Below, piece by piece: positions 1 to 7,460 of a stretch of DNA of 30,292 nt; the first letter of the stretch is position 1; each line of letters opens with the position of its first letter. The DNA is from COMBO-56-21 sp041494275. Its GTDB lineage: Archaea > Thermoplasmatota > Thermoplasmata > UBA10834. The stretch covers positions 1 through 30,292 of the forward strand of contig JBGQAM010000013.1 of the NCBI GenBank assembly GCA_041494275.1, given 5' to 3'. Below the pieces are notes generated by a model. It did not search any database and was not told the DNA's origin. It saw only the letters and a program-made list of their open reading frames with translations. A program made the translations under genes and the position numbers.

Positions 1-2
1 CG

Positions 3-479
3 GACTTGGATCCCACGGCGGCGGCGATGCTGGCGCGCGTCTTCTCGAAAGCGGGAATCCCAGCCACGGCCAGGAACGACATCTCTCGTGAGATATGGGC
101 AAAGGCAGTGGTTAGCGCATGCATCAACCCCGTGACTGCAGTGTTGCGAGTGCCCAATGGAAAGCTCCTCGACAGCCCGGTTATCTCGCGTTTCGTTCGT
201 GAGGTTTGCCAGGAATGCATTGATGTCGCGTGTTCGGAAGGAATTCGGTTGAGTTCTGCATCAATGTACGCGCGCGTGCGGGCAGTGGCAAGAGACACCT
301 CAAGGAACTTGTCCAGCATGCTTCAGGATGTCGAGCGTGGAAGTAGGACGGAGATAGGCCAGATAAACGGGGTGTTCTGCAAGACTGGCCGGGACGACGG
401 CATTCCGACTCCGTTGAACAACGCACTGGTAGCGATAGTCAATTCACTTGAGGGCGTCAATGACAGGCAGAAAGGTTAA
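3..479 (+). CDS. panE: 2-dehydropantoate 2-reductase (ketopantoate reductase), C-terminal part
   Basis: This is the C-terminal helical domain of ketopantoate reductase, which reduces 2-dehydropantoate to pantoate with NAD(P)H on the way to coenzyme A. The reading frame is open to the left edge, so the NAD-binding Rossmann domain lies outside the window and the 158 codons seen are only the second half; the TTG at 6 is not the real start. Family signatures are visible: a Trp-Ala-Lys-Ala-Val-Val stretch carrying the catalytic Lys, followed by INPVTAVLRVPNG, then SSMLQDVERGSRTEI with the conserved acidic residue and a QING turn, and a final GIPTPLNNAL helix. The TAA stop at 477-479 lies inside the TATA box of the next gene. 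Family assignment is firm; completeness of the N-terminal half cannot be judged. Confidence 0.93.
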   Translation, partial: DLDPTAAAMLARVFSKAGIPATARNDISREIWAKAVVSACINPVTAVLRVPNGKLLDSPVISRFVREVCQECIDVACSEGIRLSSASMYARVRAVARDTSRNLSSMLQDVERGSRTEIGQINGVFCKTGRDDGIPTPLNNALVAIVNSLEGVNDRQKG

Positions 480-493
480 TATCGTGACACGAT
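476..493 (+). promoter_or_regulatory. Promoter with overlapping 13-bp palindrome upstream of the GfcR-like gene
   Basis: TTAATAT at 476-482 is a TATA-like element overlapping the panE stop codon. It predicts transcription starting near 505, ten bases before the ATG at 515. Directly on it sits ATCGTGACACGAT (481-493), a perfect inverted repeat with a single central base. Its loop is too short for an RNA hairpin, so a DNA operator is more likely. It lies between TATA and start site, where a repressor would block the polymerase. Confidence 0.5.
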
Positions 494-514
494 GCATTTC
501 CGAGTTGTGGTAAG

Positions 515-1153
515 ATGGTTGATGTAAGAGAATTGGCAGCCAACGCCAAAGTGCTCAGGAAGAAAGGCCTGGGCGTAAGAGAAATCGCAGATGAGCTTCA
601 CCTCTCCGTGGATACTGTCAACTACCTGATTGAATACGGAGCGGAAGGGCTGCCTCCATCGGATGTCAAGATCGGGTGGAGGTCAGTAGGTGTATCTGGA
701 TACCGCATCGGGCTGATGTCCGAGCTGATGGCTGATATCGCTCTCGAGGAACTGAGCAAGAGCGAGAAAGATGCCGACGTCGTGCTCGGGATATCAATCA
801 ACGGTGTTCCCTTCGCTACTCTACTCGCCGAGATCATGGGACTTGATGTCGGGGTCTACAGACCGCACGCAGAGAGTCAGGCGGGGGGCGCATTCAGCTC
901 CAACTTCGCCTCTGTCGCTGACGGGAAAAAGATCATAATCGTAGATGATGTGCTCAGCACGGGCGCGTCGATCAAGGGTGCCATCACCGACATCAAAGAG
1001 GTAGGCGGCGTTCCCGTTCTGGCTCTCGTGATAGTCAACAAGAGCAGCCTCAACGAGGTCGATGGCGTCCCGCTCAGAGGTCTCATCCGGGCCAGGTCGA
1101 TCGGTGGAACGATCCTTGGTGGCGGCGCAAGCAAGGGCTTCCCGTACGGTTAG
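515..1153 (+). CDS. gfcR: GfcR-like transcriptional regulator: HTH plus phosphoribosyltransferase domain
   Basis: This 212-residue protein has an N-terminal helix-turn-helix (residues about 8-42: GVREIADELHLSVDTVNYLI) fused to a type I phosphoribosyltransferase fold. The PRPP-binding motif VDDVLSTGAS is at 143-152. It is often annotated as an orotate phosphoribosyltransferase-like protein, but the HTH marks the archaeal regulator family that includes Haloferax GfcR, which controls sugar-degradation genes. Whether it binds PRPP or still has catalytic activity cannot be told from sequence. The ATG at 515 has no clear Shine-Dalgarno site; a TATA box at 476-482 suggests a short leader of about ten bases. 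A palindrome on that promoter suggests autoregulation. The gene converges on phosphoglycerate kinase with a 4-base overlap, so a glycolytic target is close by. Family firm; symbol by analogy. Confidence 0.8.
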   Translation: MVDVRELAANAKVLRKKGLGVREIADELHLSVDTVNYLIEYGAEGLPPSDVKIGWRSVGVSGYRIGLMSELMADIALEELSKSEKDADVVLGISINGVPFATLLAEIMGLDVGVYRPHAESQAGGAFSSNFASVADGKKIIIVDDVLSTGASIKGAITDIKEVGGVPVLALVIVNKSSLNEVDGVPLRGLIRARSIGGTILGGGASKGFPYG

Positions 1154-2370
1154 AACTTCTTCGCCGAAGCCTTCAATGCGTCGACGACGGGCATCTGCTT
1201 TCCCAACATCAGCCGTTCGAGGGCGCCCCCTCCGGTGCTCACGTAGGACACTCTGCTGATGTAACCGAACTTGTTGGCCGCTGCTGACGAGTGCCCTCCT
1301 CCGATGACTGAGAACGCCTCAGATTCGATGATCGCTTGGAACAGCTCGCAGGTCCCCCTGCAAAACGCCTCCTTTTCGAAGACGCCTGGCGGCCCGGATA
1401 GAAAGATTGTCTTGGAGGTCATCACGATCCGTCTGTACTTCTCGATCGTAACAGCACCTATGTCCTTGATGGCTGCGTCCTCTGGAATGCCATCCAGCTT
1501 GTATTCGACTCTTTGTCCCTCGACGTCGATGGCTGCATCTTCAGGAAGATGCAGTTTCGGACCGTGGGCCGACATGAGCTTCTTGGCCCTTTCAATGACT
1601 TCATCCGTGATGTCCTTCTTCGCAAGTGCCTCCGTTCTCGAACCGATATTCCTGCCCAGCGCCCACAGGAAGGCGTATCCCGCCAATCCGGCAATCAGTA
1701 TGTTGTCCACATGCTCCCGCTCTGAGAGGACCTCGATGACCGGCAACGCGTCTGCGAACTTCGTTCCCCCGAAAATGAATGTTGAAGGTCTCTTCGGGCT
1801 CTGGAAGACCTGGGTGAGTGTCTTGACTTCTTTTTCCATCAGCCTTCCAGCAGCCGAGGGCAGGACCGAAGTGAAACCGACCAATGAAGCGTGCGATCGG
1901 TGAGACGAACCGAAAGCATCGTTCACGAAGATGTCGAACAAAGGTGCGAGAGTCTTCACCAGATCCGACTCGGCGTGCTCCTGAGGTGACTTCTTCGCTT
2001 GCTCCTCCGGAAAGTCCCTCACATTCTTCAGCAGGATGCATTGTCCCTCAGCCAGACCCTCGATTGCTTTGACTGCGTGCGGTCCAATCAGATCGTTGAC
2101 ATAGACAACCCTTCTTCCAAGGTATTGGCTCATGTACGCAGCGTGTTCATTCAGTGGGATGAAGTCGTAGTCTCCAGGTCTGCCCTGATGTGCCAACACC
2201 GCGGTTTTGGCACCTCTATCCATGAGTTCTCTTATTGTAGAGACACACCCTTTGATCTTAGAACCATCCTGGAGTCTCAAAGTCTTCTCATCAACAGGAG
2301 AGTTGATGTCTATTCGGAGAAGGACTCGTTTTCCCCTCAAGTCAAAATCATCAAGGGTGTGGAACCCCAT
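1150..2370 (-). CDS. pgk: Phosphoglycerate kinase (archaeal type)
   Basis: It transfers the acyl phosphate of 1,3-bisphosphoglycerate to ADP, or works in reverse in gluconeogenesis, in the cytoplasm. From the ATG at 2370 the protein has 406 residues, the usual archaeal length. It begins MGFHTLDDFDLRGKRVLLR with the substrate-binding segment RIDINSPVDE, then AHQGRPG, LKNVRDFPEE, the nucleotide-domain GGTKFADAL and the glycine-rich GGGHSSAA near the C-terminus. The frame stays open upstream to an ATG at 2502, which would add 44 residues with no family resemblance. I prefer 2370 on homology, but it has no good ribosome-binding site, while a TATA box at 2532-2537 lies 35 bases before 2502. So either the mRNA has a leader of about 135 bases or the protein has an unusual extension. 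The stop overlaps that of the GfcR-like gene. Confidence 0.93.
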   Translation of the reverse strand: MGFHTLDDFDLRGKRVLLRIDINSPVDEKTLRLQDGSKIKGCVSTIRELMDRGAKTAVLAHQGRPGDYDFIPLNEHAAYMSQYLGRRVVYVNDLIGPHAVKAIEGLAEGQCILLKNVRDFPEEQAKKSPQEHAESDLVKTLAPLFDIFVNDAFGSSHRSHASLVGFTSVLPSAAGRLMEKEVKTLTQVFQSPKRPSTFIFGGTKFADALPVIEVLSEREHVDNILIAGLAGYAFLWALGRNIGSRTEALAKKDITDEVIERAKKLMSAHGPKLHLPEDAAIDVEGQRVEYKLDGIPEDAAIKDIGAVTIEKYRRIVMTSKTIFLSGPPGVFEKEAFCRGTCELFQAIIESEAFSVIGGGHSSAAANKFGYISRVSYVSTGGGALERLMLGKQMPVVDALKASAKKF

Positions 2371-2636
2371 TCCGCTGACAGTCTTCTTCCCCGCCGACCC
2401 AAGGTCATCGGCATGAGCGTGGCGCAAACAACCTGAGTCGTCCGAGTTCTCTTCCAAAGTCCAAACCCCCGCCCGAGTGGATGCCCGGCAGTCGGACTGC
2501 ATCAGCCCGATCTCCCAGATTGGACGAACGGTATAAATGAGTACCTACCTAACATAGTCGAAAGTATTTAGATGGAGAACACACTTAGCAGAAATGAAAT
2601 GGAATTCGGCCGTGTTTTTGCACCGCGGGATCCTGA
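2371..2636. promoter_or_regulatory. Divergent promoter region between pgk and the CBS gene
   Basis: No convincing full gene lies here. On the minus strand, TTTATA (2537-2532) predicts a pgk start site near 2508. A perfect palindrome, GCAGTCGGACTGC (2488-2500), sits just downstream of that site. On the plus strand, TATTTA at 2565-2570 predicts a start near 2594, which is exactly an ATG opening a 23-codon mini-ORF (2594-2665) that overlaps the CBS start in another frame. GTATAAAT at 2531-2538 could also serve the plus strand. Confidence 0.45.
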
Positions 2637-3806
2637 ATGGATGTGTTGGATTTGAAGGGAATTGAGATCGAGGAGCTTCTAGTCAAGGACGTTATGAGCT
2701 CGTCTGCTGTGACAGCCACCAAAGGAGAGACCCTGTCCGATGTCATCTCCCGAATGAAGAAAGACCACCTGAGGGAGATCCCTGTTTTGGAGGGGAACAA
2801 GCCCGTCGGTCTAGTGAGCTACTCGTCATTTCTTCTGAGAAGGAGTCTGCCGCTATCATCGAAGGTCGAGCAGGTCATGCATCCAGCACCTAGGCTTGAG
2901 GAAGATATGCCAATCACGAAAGCTGTCGAGGAAATGATGGCTTCGGGAGTCAGGGGTGCTCCTGTCGTGAGGAACGAGAAGATGGTTGGTTTCGTTTCCA
3001 GAACAGACATCATCAAGGTGCTTCCAAATGTGGAGCAGCTCAAGAACAAGAAGGTCTCGGAGTTCATGACCAGGAACCCTCAATCCGTCACCGAGAGGGA
3101 TAGTGTTCGCAGAGCTCAGATGCTGATGAAAGGCCTCATGGAGAAATCGCTTCCAGTTGTCGACAAGAACGGCAGGCTGGTCGGTGCCGTGAGCATGCAC
3201 GAGGTCATGGAGGTAATCTGGTCGCCCAAAGGATCAAAGCCATACAATGAGCTAATCGGGAGTGACAAGGAGCCTCCCGATATCGCTGTCGGCAGCATCA
3301 TGAGCCAGCCAGCGATCTCAGTCTTGCCCAGTGACTCCATCGGCAAGGTCGCGTCGCTCATGCTGGAAAAGGGTCTGGCAACCATCTTCGTACACGAGGG
3401 AGAGAGGCTCGTGGGAGTGGTATCGCAAGCGGACCTCATGGAACAGGTCATCAGCCTCAAGAAGAAAGAGGGTGTGTATGTCCAGATCACCGGGCTCGTC
3501 GAAGAGGACCCTGACGTATACACTGTACTCTATGACCAGATTGAGAAAGCGATGAATCGGATCGACAAGATACAGTTCCCGCGTGTTTTCACAGTGCATA
3601 TCCAGACCTACCATTCTGAGGGAATGAGGAGCAAGTACAGCATCCACTGCAGGTTGACGACTGATCGGAGCATGTACTACGCTAGCCAGACCGACTGGGA
3701 CATCTACAGGACGATGGATGCGCTGCTCAATCAACTCGAGAAGACTGTGAAGCGCGAGCACGAGAAGACGTTGGACTTGAGGAAGAAGAAGGCGACGGAA
3801 CTATAG
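2637..3806 (+). CDS. Four-CBS-domain protein with C-terminal ribosome-hibernation-like domain
   Basis: This 389-residue protein has four CBS motifs (about 17-73, 79-132, 141-195 and 220-275), each with the typical V..[VI]M....T/S opening and a GxVS turn. Paired CBS motifs (Bateman modules) bind adenine nucleotides. Residues about 285-389 form another domain: a beta-rich part (VFTVHIQTYHSEG, YSIHCRLTTDR) and then YRTMDALLNQLEKTVKREHEK with a basic end. That order and the amphipathic helix closely resemble the bacterial hibernation-promoting factor HPF/RaiA. CBS proteins of this kind have been reported as ribosome-dimerization factors in Pyrococcus (aRDF). My inference is an energy-sensing ribosome-silencing factor. 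The start is fixed by an in-frame TGA immediately before the ATG at 2637. Its end overlaps the convergent deacetylase gene by 6 bases. Confidence 0.85.
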   Translation: MDVLDLKGIEIEELLVKDVMSSSAVTATKGETLSDVISRMKKDHLREIPVLEGNKPVGLVSYSSFLLRRSLPLSSKVEQVMHPAPRLEEDMPITKAVEEMMASGVRGAPVVRNEKMVGFVSRTDIIKVLPNVEQLKNKKVSEFMTRNPQSVTERDSVRRAQMLMKGLMEKSLPVVDKNGRLVGAVSMHEVMEVIWSPKGSKPYNELIGSDKEPPDIAVGSIMSQPAISVLPSDSIGKVASLMLEKGLATIFVHEGERLVGVVSQADLMEQVISLKKKEGVYVQITGLVEEDPDVYTVLYDQIEKAMNRIDKIQFPRVFTVHIQTYHSEGMRSKYSIHCRLTTDRSMYYASQTDWDIYRTMDALLNQLEKTVKREHEKTLDLRKKKATEL

Positions 3807-4853
3807 CTTCCAGTATTTGGAGGCTATCTGCTTGCACCTGACGATAGTCCCTCTCCCAAGGCAGCTGTTGTCTATGATGTCCGTGAACTCCAGGGGAACC
3901 TCGATCCCCTCGGTTCTCCCGATAACGCCTGCAACAACTTCCGAGAGTGCTTGGACATCGTAGCCTCCCTCCAACATGAACGTGATGCGGTTTCCGCATA
4001 TCTTTGAAAGTTTGACTAGCTCCTCAGCCTGCCTGACATGCCCCTCAGAGGAGAGTGTCAGCGATGCCAGGGTGTCACGATAGTGCGTGTCCATTCCCCA
4101 GCTGACGAGCATCGCATCTGGTTTGAACTCGTTCACAATCGGCTTCACGACCTCTTCAAACGCAACGTCGAAAGTCGAGTCGCCACACCCCGACTGGAAG
4201 GGCATGTTGACGTTGTAGCCTTCGCCTTCACCCTTGCCAACATACTCCACAGGTCCTGTCCCTGGGAATATGCCAGCTTGGTGCGTTGAGATGTATAGAA
4301 TCGTTGGGTCAAATGCGAAGATCTCTTGCGTGCCGTTGCCGTGATGGACATCGACATCCACGATCGCGATCTTCTTGTCCCCCATCTTTTGGAGGTATCT
4401 TGCGGCAATCGATATGTTGTTGAAGTAGCAGAAGCCCATGCCGTAGTCCTTGCCCGCATGGTGGCCTGGTGGACGGGTCAGGGCAAATGTAGGCATGCCA
4501 TGCTCCTTCGAATACTTTGCAGCATCGACAGCACACTCCGCGGAAAGCGCGGCGATCCCGTATGTCTCGTGATGTACTTGGGTGTCAAGCGTGAGGCTGC
4601 AGTCACCGCAAGTTCTGATGAAATCAATGTAGTCGTCGCTATGAACTAAGAGCAGTGTCTCCAATCTTCCAGTCTTTGAGGAAATCACATTCTTCCATAG
4701 GCCGTGCTCTTCTAGCTTCTGCATGATACCCTTAAGTCTCTCGGGAGACTCGGGGTGGAAAGGATCCTGAACGTGACCCAAGAACTCATCGTTGAAGAAT
4801 ATGGCCACACATTCCTGAAGACTGCTCTCCGTAGATAAGCGTTTCTCGGCCAT
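3801..4853 (-). CDS. Histone deacetylase family / acetylpolyamine amidohydrolase-like enzyme
   Basis: This is a zinc-dependent deacetylase of the arginase/deacetylase fold, 350 residues from the ATG at 4853. Active-site residues are all present: paired His131-His132 in RPPGHHAG, zinc ligands Asp168 and His170 in DVDVHHGNG, Asp255 in SWGMDTH, and Tyr298 in LEGGYD. Archaeal and bacterial members act on acetylated lysines of proteins, on acetylpolyamines or in acetoin use; the substrate here is unknown. The frame extends to a TTG at 4889 (12 more residues), but 4853 is chosen because GAGGGAG lies a few bases before it and the extra residues look unlike the family. The gene overlaps the CBS gene tail to tail and faces away from the membrane-protein gene. 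I see no strong TATA box for it. Confidence 0.9.
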   Translation of the reverse strand: MAEKRLSTESSLQECVAIFFNDEFLGHVQDPFHPESPERLKGIMQKLEEHGLWKNVISSKTGRLETLLLVHSDDYIDFIRTCGDCSLTLDTQVHHETYGIAALSAECAVDAAKYSKEHGMPTFALTRPPGHHAGKDYGMGFCYFNNISIAARYLQKMGDKKIAIVDVDVHHGNGTQEIFAFDPTILYISTHQAGIFPGTGPVEYVGKGEGEGYNVNMPFQSGCGDSTFDVAFEEVVKPIVNEFKPDAMLVSWGMDTHYRDTLASLTLSSEGHVRQAEELVKLSKICGNRITFMLEGGYDVQALSEVVAGVIGRTEGIEVPLEFTDIIDNSCLGRGTIVRCKQIASKYWKL

Positions 4854-4952
4854 TGTACTCCCTCGCCATGATCGATACATGTCAGCCAATCTGCACCTGC
4901 TCCACTATCCGTTGGAGAGAGAGGTGCTGGCGTCATCCTAGAAGAAAATCAC

Positions 4953-5390
4953 ATGTCTATCGAAAGAGCTATCTCGGTTCTGGACGGTATCTTCCACAGT
5001 GGTACAATGGATATCGGACAGCTTGTCCTCCTCATAATTGCGATCGCGCTTGTCTGTATAGTCTTCTACATCAGTGGCGCGGTCGTGAGCGGGGACTGGG
5101 TCGTCCAAGCGCCATATGTGCTGCGAATCATCATCGTATCGATATTCGCCGTCGTGGCCATCCCAGTGCTTCGGGATGCGATGGGGGAGTTCGACCTCGG
5201 AGATCTGGGTCTTCTGTTTGCGTTCGTACTCCTCATCCTAGCTGTCAGGTTCATTATGGTCACTGAGTTGACCGTGGGTGATGAATGGCTCGCATCTATA
5301 GCCATTTCACTGATCGGCGTCGTGCTTTTCTACATAATCGACGAGGTCGCGATGCATCTGGCGCATATCCAGATGCTGTCGCTATTCTAG
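4953..5390 (+). CDS. Small hydrophobic integral membrane protein of unknown function
   Basis: I do not recognise the family. The 145-residue product is strongly hydrophobic, with four likely membrane helices: residues about 21-46, 54-75, 84-103 and 112-131. Short acidic loops (DAMGEFDLGDLG) lie between the second and third. There is no signal-peptide-like cleavage site and no obvious catalytic or metal-binding motif. The ATG at 4953 has no clear ribosome-binding site; a second in-frame ATG at 5007 (MDIGQLVLL) would start just before the first helix and is a fair alternative. The end overlaps the M24 peptidase gene by 4 bases tail to tail, which supports it being a real, retained gene. It is divergent from the deacetylase gene, with about 100 bases between them. 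Confidence 0.7.
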   Translation: MSIERAISVLDGIFHSGTMDIGQLVLLIIAIALVCIVFYISGAVVSGDWVVQAPYVLRIIIVSIFAVVAIPVLRDAMGEFDLGDLGLLFAFVLLILAVRFIMVTELTVGDEWLASIAISLIGVVLFYIIDEVAMHLAHIQMLSLF

Positions 5391-6472
5391 ATTGTCAGGA
5401 ATTCCTTGGGAGCGGACGTCAGTATTCTGCATCCTCTCTTCGTGACCAGGATGTCATCCTCAATCCGAACCCCGCCAAAATTCCTCTCGTACACTCCAGG
5501 CTCAACGGTAAGAACCATTCCTTCTCTCAGTGTCATGTCCCTTGCGGACGATATCGAGCCGGGGTCATGAACTGAGAGCCCAAGGCCGTGGCCTGTGCTG
5601 TGGATGAATTTGCCTTTGAACTTCGATCGGTCTATTATCCTTCTGGCTGCCTGATCGACTTCCTTTCCTTGAACACCATCGTGTATTGCATCGATGGCGG
5701 CCAACTGTGCTCTTAGGACGACATCGTACATATCCTTCTGCTTGGCGTGCGCTCTTGAGCAAACAAAGGTTCTCGTCAGGTCCGCTGCGTATCTCTTGTA
5801 TGATGCTCCGAAGTCGAAAAGTGCCAGCTGTCCCTTCTTGAGTCTCCGAGATGCAGGGACATAGTGCGGTTCCGCAGTGCCAGGACCAAAGGACGCGTTG
5901 GTCGCAAAGGAGGGACCTGCCGCCCCCAGTTTCATCATCCTGTAGTTCAGCTCTGCCGCCGCCTCGGTCTCCTTCTGCCCTTCCCTCACGAGCTCTGGTA
6001 TCTCCTCCGCGGTCCTGCATGTAATGTCGCAGGCCTTCTTTATGTGAGAGATCTCCTGTTCGTCCTTGATCATCCTGGCTTTGCCGAGTGCTTCTGACAC
6101 GTCTTTCAATCTGGCTCCCTTCGCGCACCTCCTTATGAACTGGTAGTTCGCGTGGGTTAGCTCTCGTGAATTGATGCCGATTCTCTCGCACCCCTTGAGG
6201 CGCCTTGCCAGCGTTTCGTCGCGCTCCTTTCTAGTCTGGAACACGGTGGTCTTGGCTCCAGCTAGCCTCGCGCTCAGTTCCTCCAGTTCGGACGAGAGGA
6301 CTTCGACCCCGCGACGCGTCACGATGGCCACGCAATCCTCGAACAGGCCATTCACAATGCCGGTCGCGTAGAAGAAGCTCAGGTCCAAATTGGGTTCCGA
6401 AGCGTTCGTAAGAACAATTGCGTCTATCTCCGCCTTTAGCTGGGAGAAAATTCTTTTCTCTTTCGTGGCCAA
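5387..6472 (-). CDS. M24-family metallopeptidase (Xaa-Pro aminopeptidase/dipeptidase type)
   Basis: This cytosolic peptidase of 361 residues has the pita-bread fold and probably removes residues next to proline. An N-terminal creatinase-like domain (about 1-125) precedes the catalytic domain. The five metal ligands are visible: Asp220 (LFDFGA), Asp231 (AADLTRT), His295 (STGHGLG), Glu324 (TVEPGVY) and Glu338 (RIEDDIL), the arrangement of a two-metal enzyme. The start is a TTG at 6472 preceded by GTGATC (6475-6480), complementary to the 16S rRNA end. A TATA box (6507-6514) places the transcript start near 6485, so the leader is about a dozen bases. No ATG fits better. It could be called PepQ or PepP; sequence alone does not separate dipeptidase from aminopeptidase. 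Confidence 0.9.
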   Translation of the reverse strand: MATKEKRIFSQLKAEIDAIVLTNASEPNLDLSFFYATGIVNGLFEDCVAIVTRRGVEVLSSELEELSARLAGAKTTVFQTRKERDETLARRLKGCERIGINSRELTHANYQFIRRCAKGARLKDVSEALGKARMIKDEQEISHIKKACDITCRTAEEIPELVREGQKETEAAAELNYRMMKLGAAGPSFATNASFGPGTAEPHYVPASRRLKKGQLALFDFGASYKRYAADLTRTFVCSRAHAKQKDMYDVVLRAQLAAIDAIHDGVQGKEVDQAARRIIDRSKFKGKFIHSTGHGLGLSVHDPGSISSARDMTLREGMVLTVEPGVYERNFGGVRIEDDILVTKRGCRILTSAPKEFLTI

Positions 6473-6506
6473 ATGATCACGACAAATTCGCTTAATGCGA
6501 TTGAGT

Positions 6507-6514
6507 GTATAAAG
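6507..6514 (-). promoter_or_regulatory. TATA box of the M24 peptidase gene
   Basis: CTTTATAC on the minus strand, about 40 bases before the TTG start at 6472. It predicts a start site near 6485 and a short leader carrying the GTGATC ribosome-binding site. An imperfect inverted repeat (TTCGC/GCGAT) at about 6488-6501 surrounds the region just upstream of the start site. Confidence 0.55.
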
Positions 6515-6526
6515 AGCTGATGCTGG

Positions 6527-7333
6527 CTACACGCCGACCCATATGGTTCCCGTGATCTTCTTGATTGCAGAAATCGCAGAGAGCGCGGCCAAGTAGCTGG
6601 TTTTCGGATTCCTTGGTGAGGGGACGTTCCTGGTGACTACATCGAGTTCGCCGAACTTTCCCTTTGCTTTGAGATGGTGCTCGTTCGTTTGAACCTGAGG
6701 GTCGCACATAATCCTTATGCGAGTCTTCTCGAAGCCTATACCGGCAAGCGACAAGGTCGCAGCGACATTGATATTCTGGGGGAAATGCTTGACCGCCTCC
6801 CTCGCGGTTCCGTAGAACAGTTCGGTCCGCTCTCGCAGTTCCGATGCCACGATGCCTTTCGACTCAAGGTAGGGATTCGGCCCGAACGCTGATGGCGGTT
6901 TGGTGGTTGTCAAAGTCACATCGTCGATCTGCTCGAGGCTTGCAGCTCCGAGAGCGTCTATTCCACCAATCGCTCCGCTCGGCATGTAGATCTTGGCGCT
7001 CTTGCGTTTTGCCAGTCTGAACGCGTCATTCTGGAACTCCTCGTCCTGGAAGACCCCGACACTCATGATCAGAACATCCACTCCGGCAGAAAGAGCAAGA
7101 GGCACGTAGTACCTCGCAGCATCCTGGCTTGCGGCCTCAACAACCAGCTTTATGTCGTTGAGTATAGGGACGATGTCCGGAACGTATCTCACCTTCGTCA
7201 TCTTCTCCTGGAGCCTGGTCGCGCACTCCTTCGAGCGGTCTGTCAGATAGACTATGTTGATCTCAGACATCGGTTCGACAGCTCGAGCGATAGTCGTTCC
7301 AATAGCCCCGCAACCAATGACGCAGATGTTCAC
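6527..7333 (-). CDS. nadX: L-aspartate dehydrogenase
   Basis: This NAD(P)-dependent enzyme converts aspartate to iminoaspartate, which quinolinate synthase uses in NAD synthesis. From the GTG at 7333 it has 268 residues, a normal length. The Rossmann motif GCGAIG is at residues 7-12. VVEAASQDAARYYVPLAL, the SGAIGGIDAL turn, the NEHHLKAKGKFGEL segment with the likely catalytic His, and the closing NPKTSYLAALS are all family hallmarks. The frame extends upstream to 7420, but the extra residues (ending SVFAV) are not conserved. The TATA box TTTATA lies with its first base 29 bases before the GTG, so the mRNA should be leaderless and start at that codon. No other NAD-biosynthesis gene lies in the window. 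It is divergent from endonuclease III. Confidence 0.9.
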   Translation of the reverse strand: MNICVIGCGAIGTTIARAVEPMSEINIVYLTDRSKECATRLQEKMTKVRYVPDIVPILNDIKLVVEAASQDAARYYVPLALSAGVDVLIMSVGVFQDEEFQNDAFRLAKRKSAKIYMPSGAIGGIDALGAASLEQIDDVTLTTTKPPSAFGPNPYLESKGIVASELRERTELFYGTAREAVKHFPQNINVAATLSLAGIGFEKTRIRIMCDPQVQTNEHHLKAKGKFGELDVVTRNVPSPRNPKTSYLAALSAISAIKKITGTIWVGV

Positions 7334-7353
7334 GGCGAAAACAGAGAGCAGGG

Positions 7354-7364
7354 AGATATAAAAG
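7354..7364. promoter_or_regulatory. AT-rich TATA element shared by nadX and possibly nth
   Basis: AGATATAAAAG reads as a TATA box on both strands. On the minus strand, TTTATA (7362-7357) is 29 bases before the nadX GTG, giving a leaderless transcript. On the plus strand, GATATAAAAG would start transcription near 7385, leaving a leader of about 75 bases for nth. A second element for nth, TACTATTT at 7420-7427, lies closer. Confidence 0.6.
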
Positions 7365-7460
7365 CTTTCACTGCCAACAACCTCAACTCGTGGCCAGCAT
7401 TCTCGTTTTCCTTTGCGCATACTATTTGTGCGCGTCTCACGTTATGCGAAGAGAAATCGA

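Noticed and set aside
1271..1903. 210-codon plus-strand frame opposite pgk
   Set aside because: pgk is unmistakable on the minus strand; this frame has no recognisable content.
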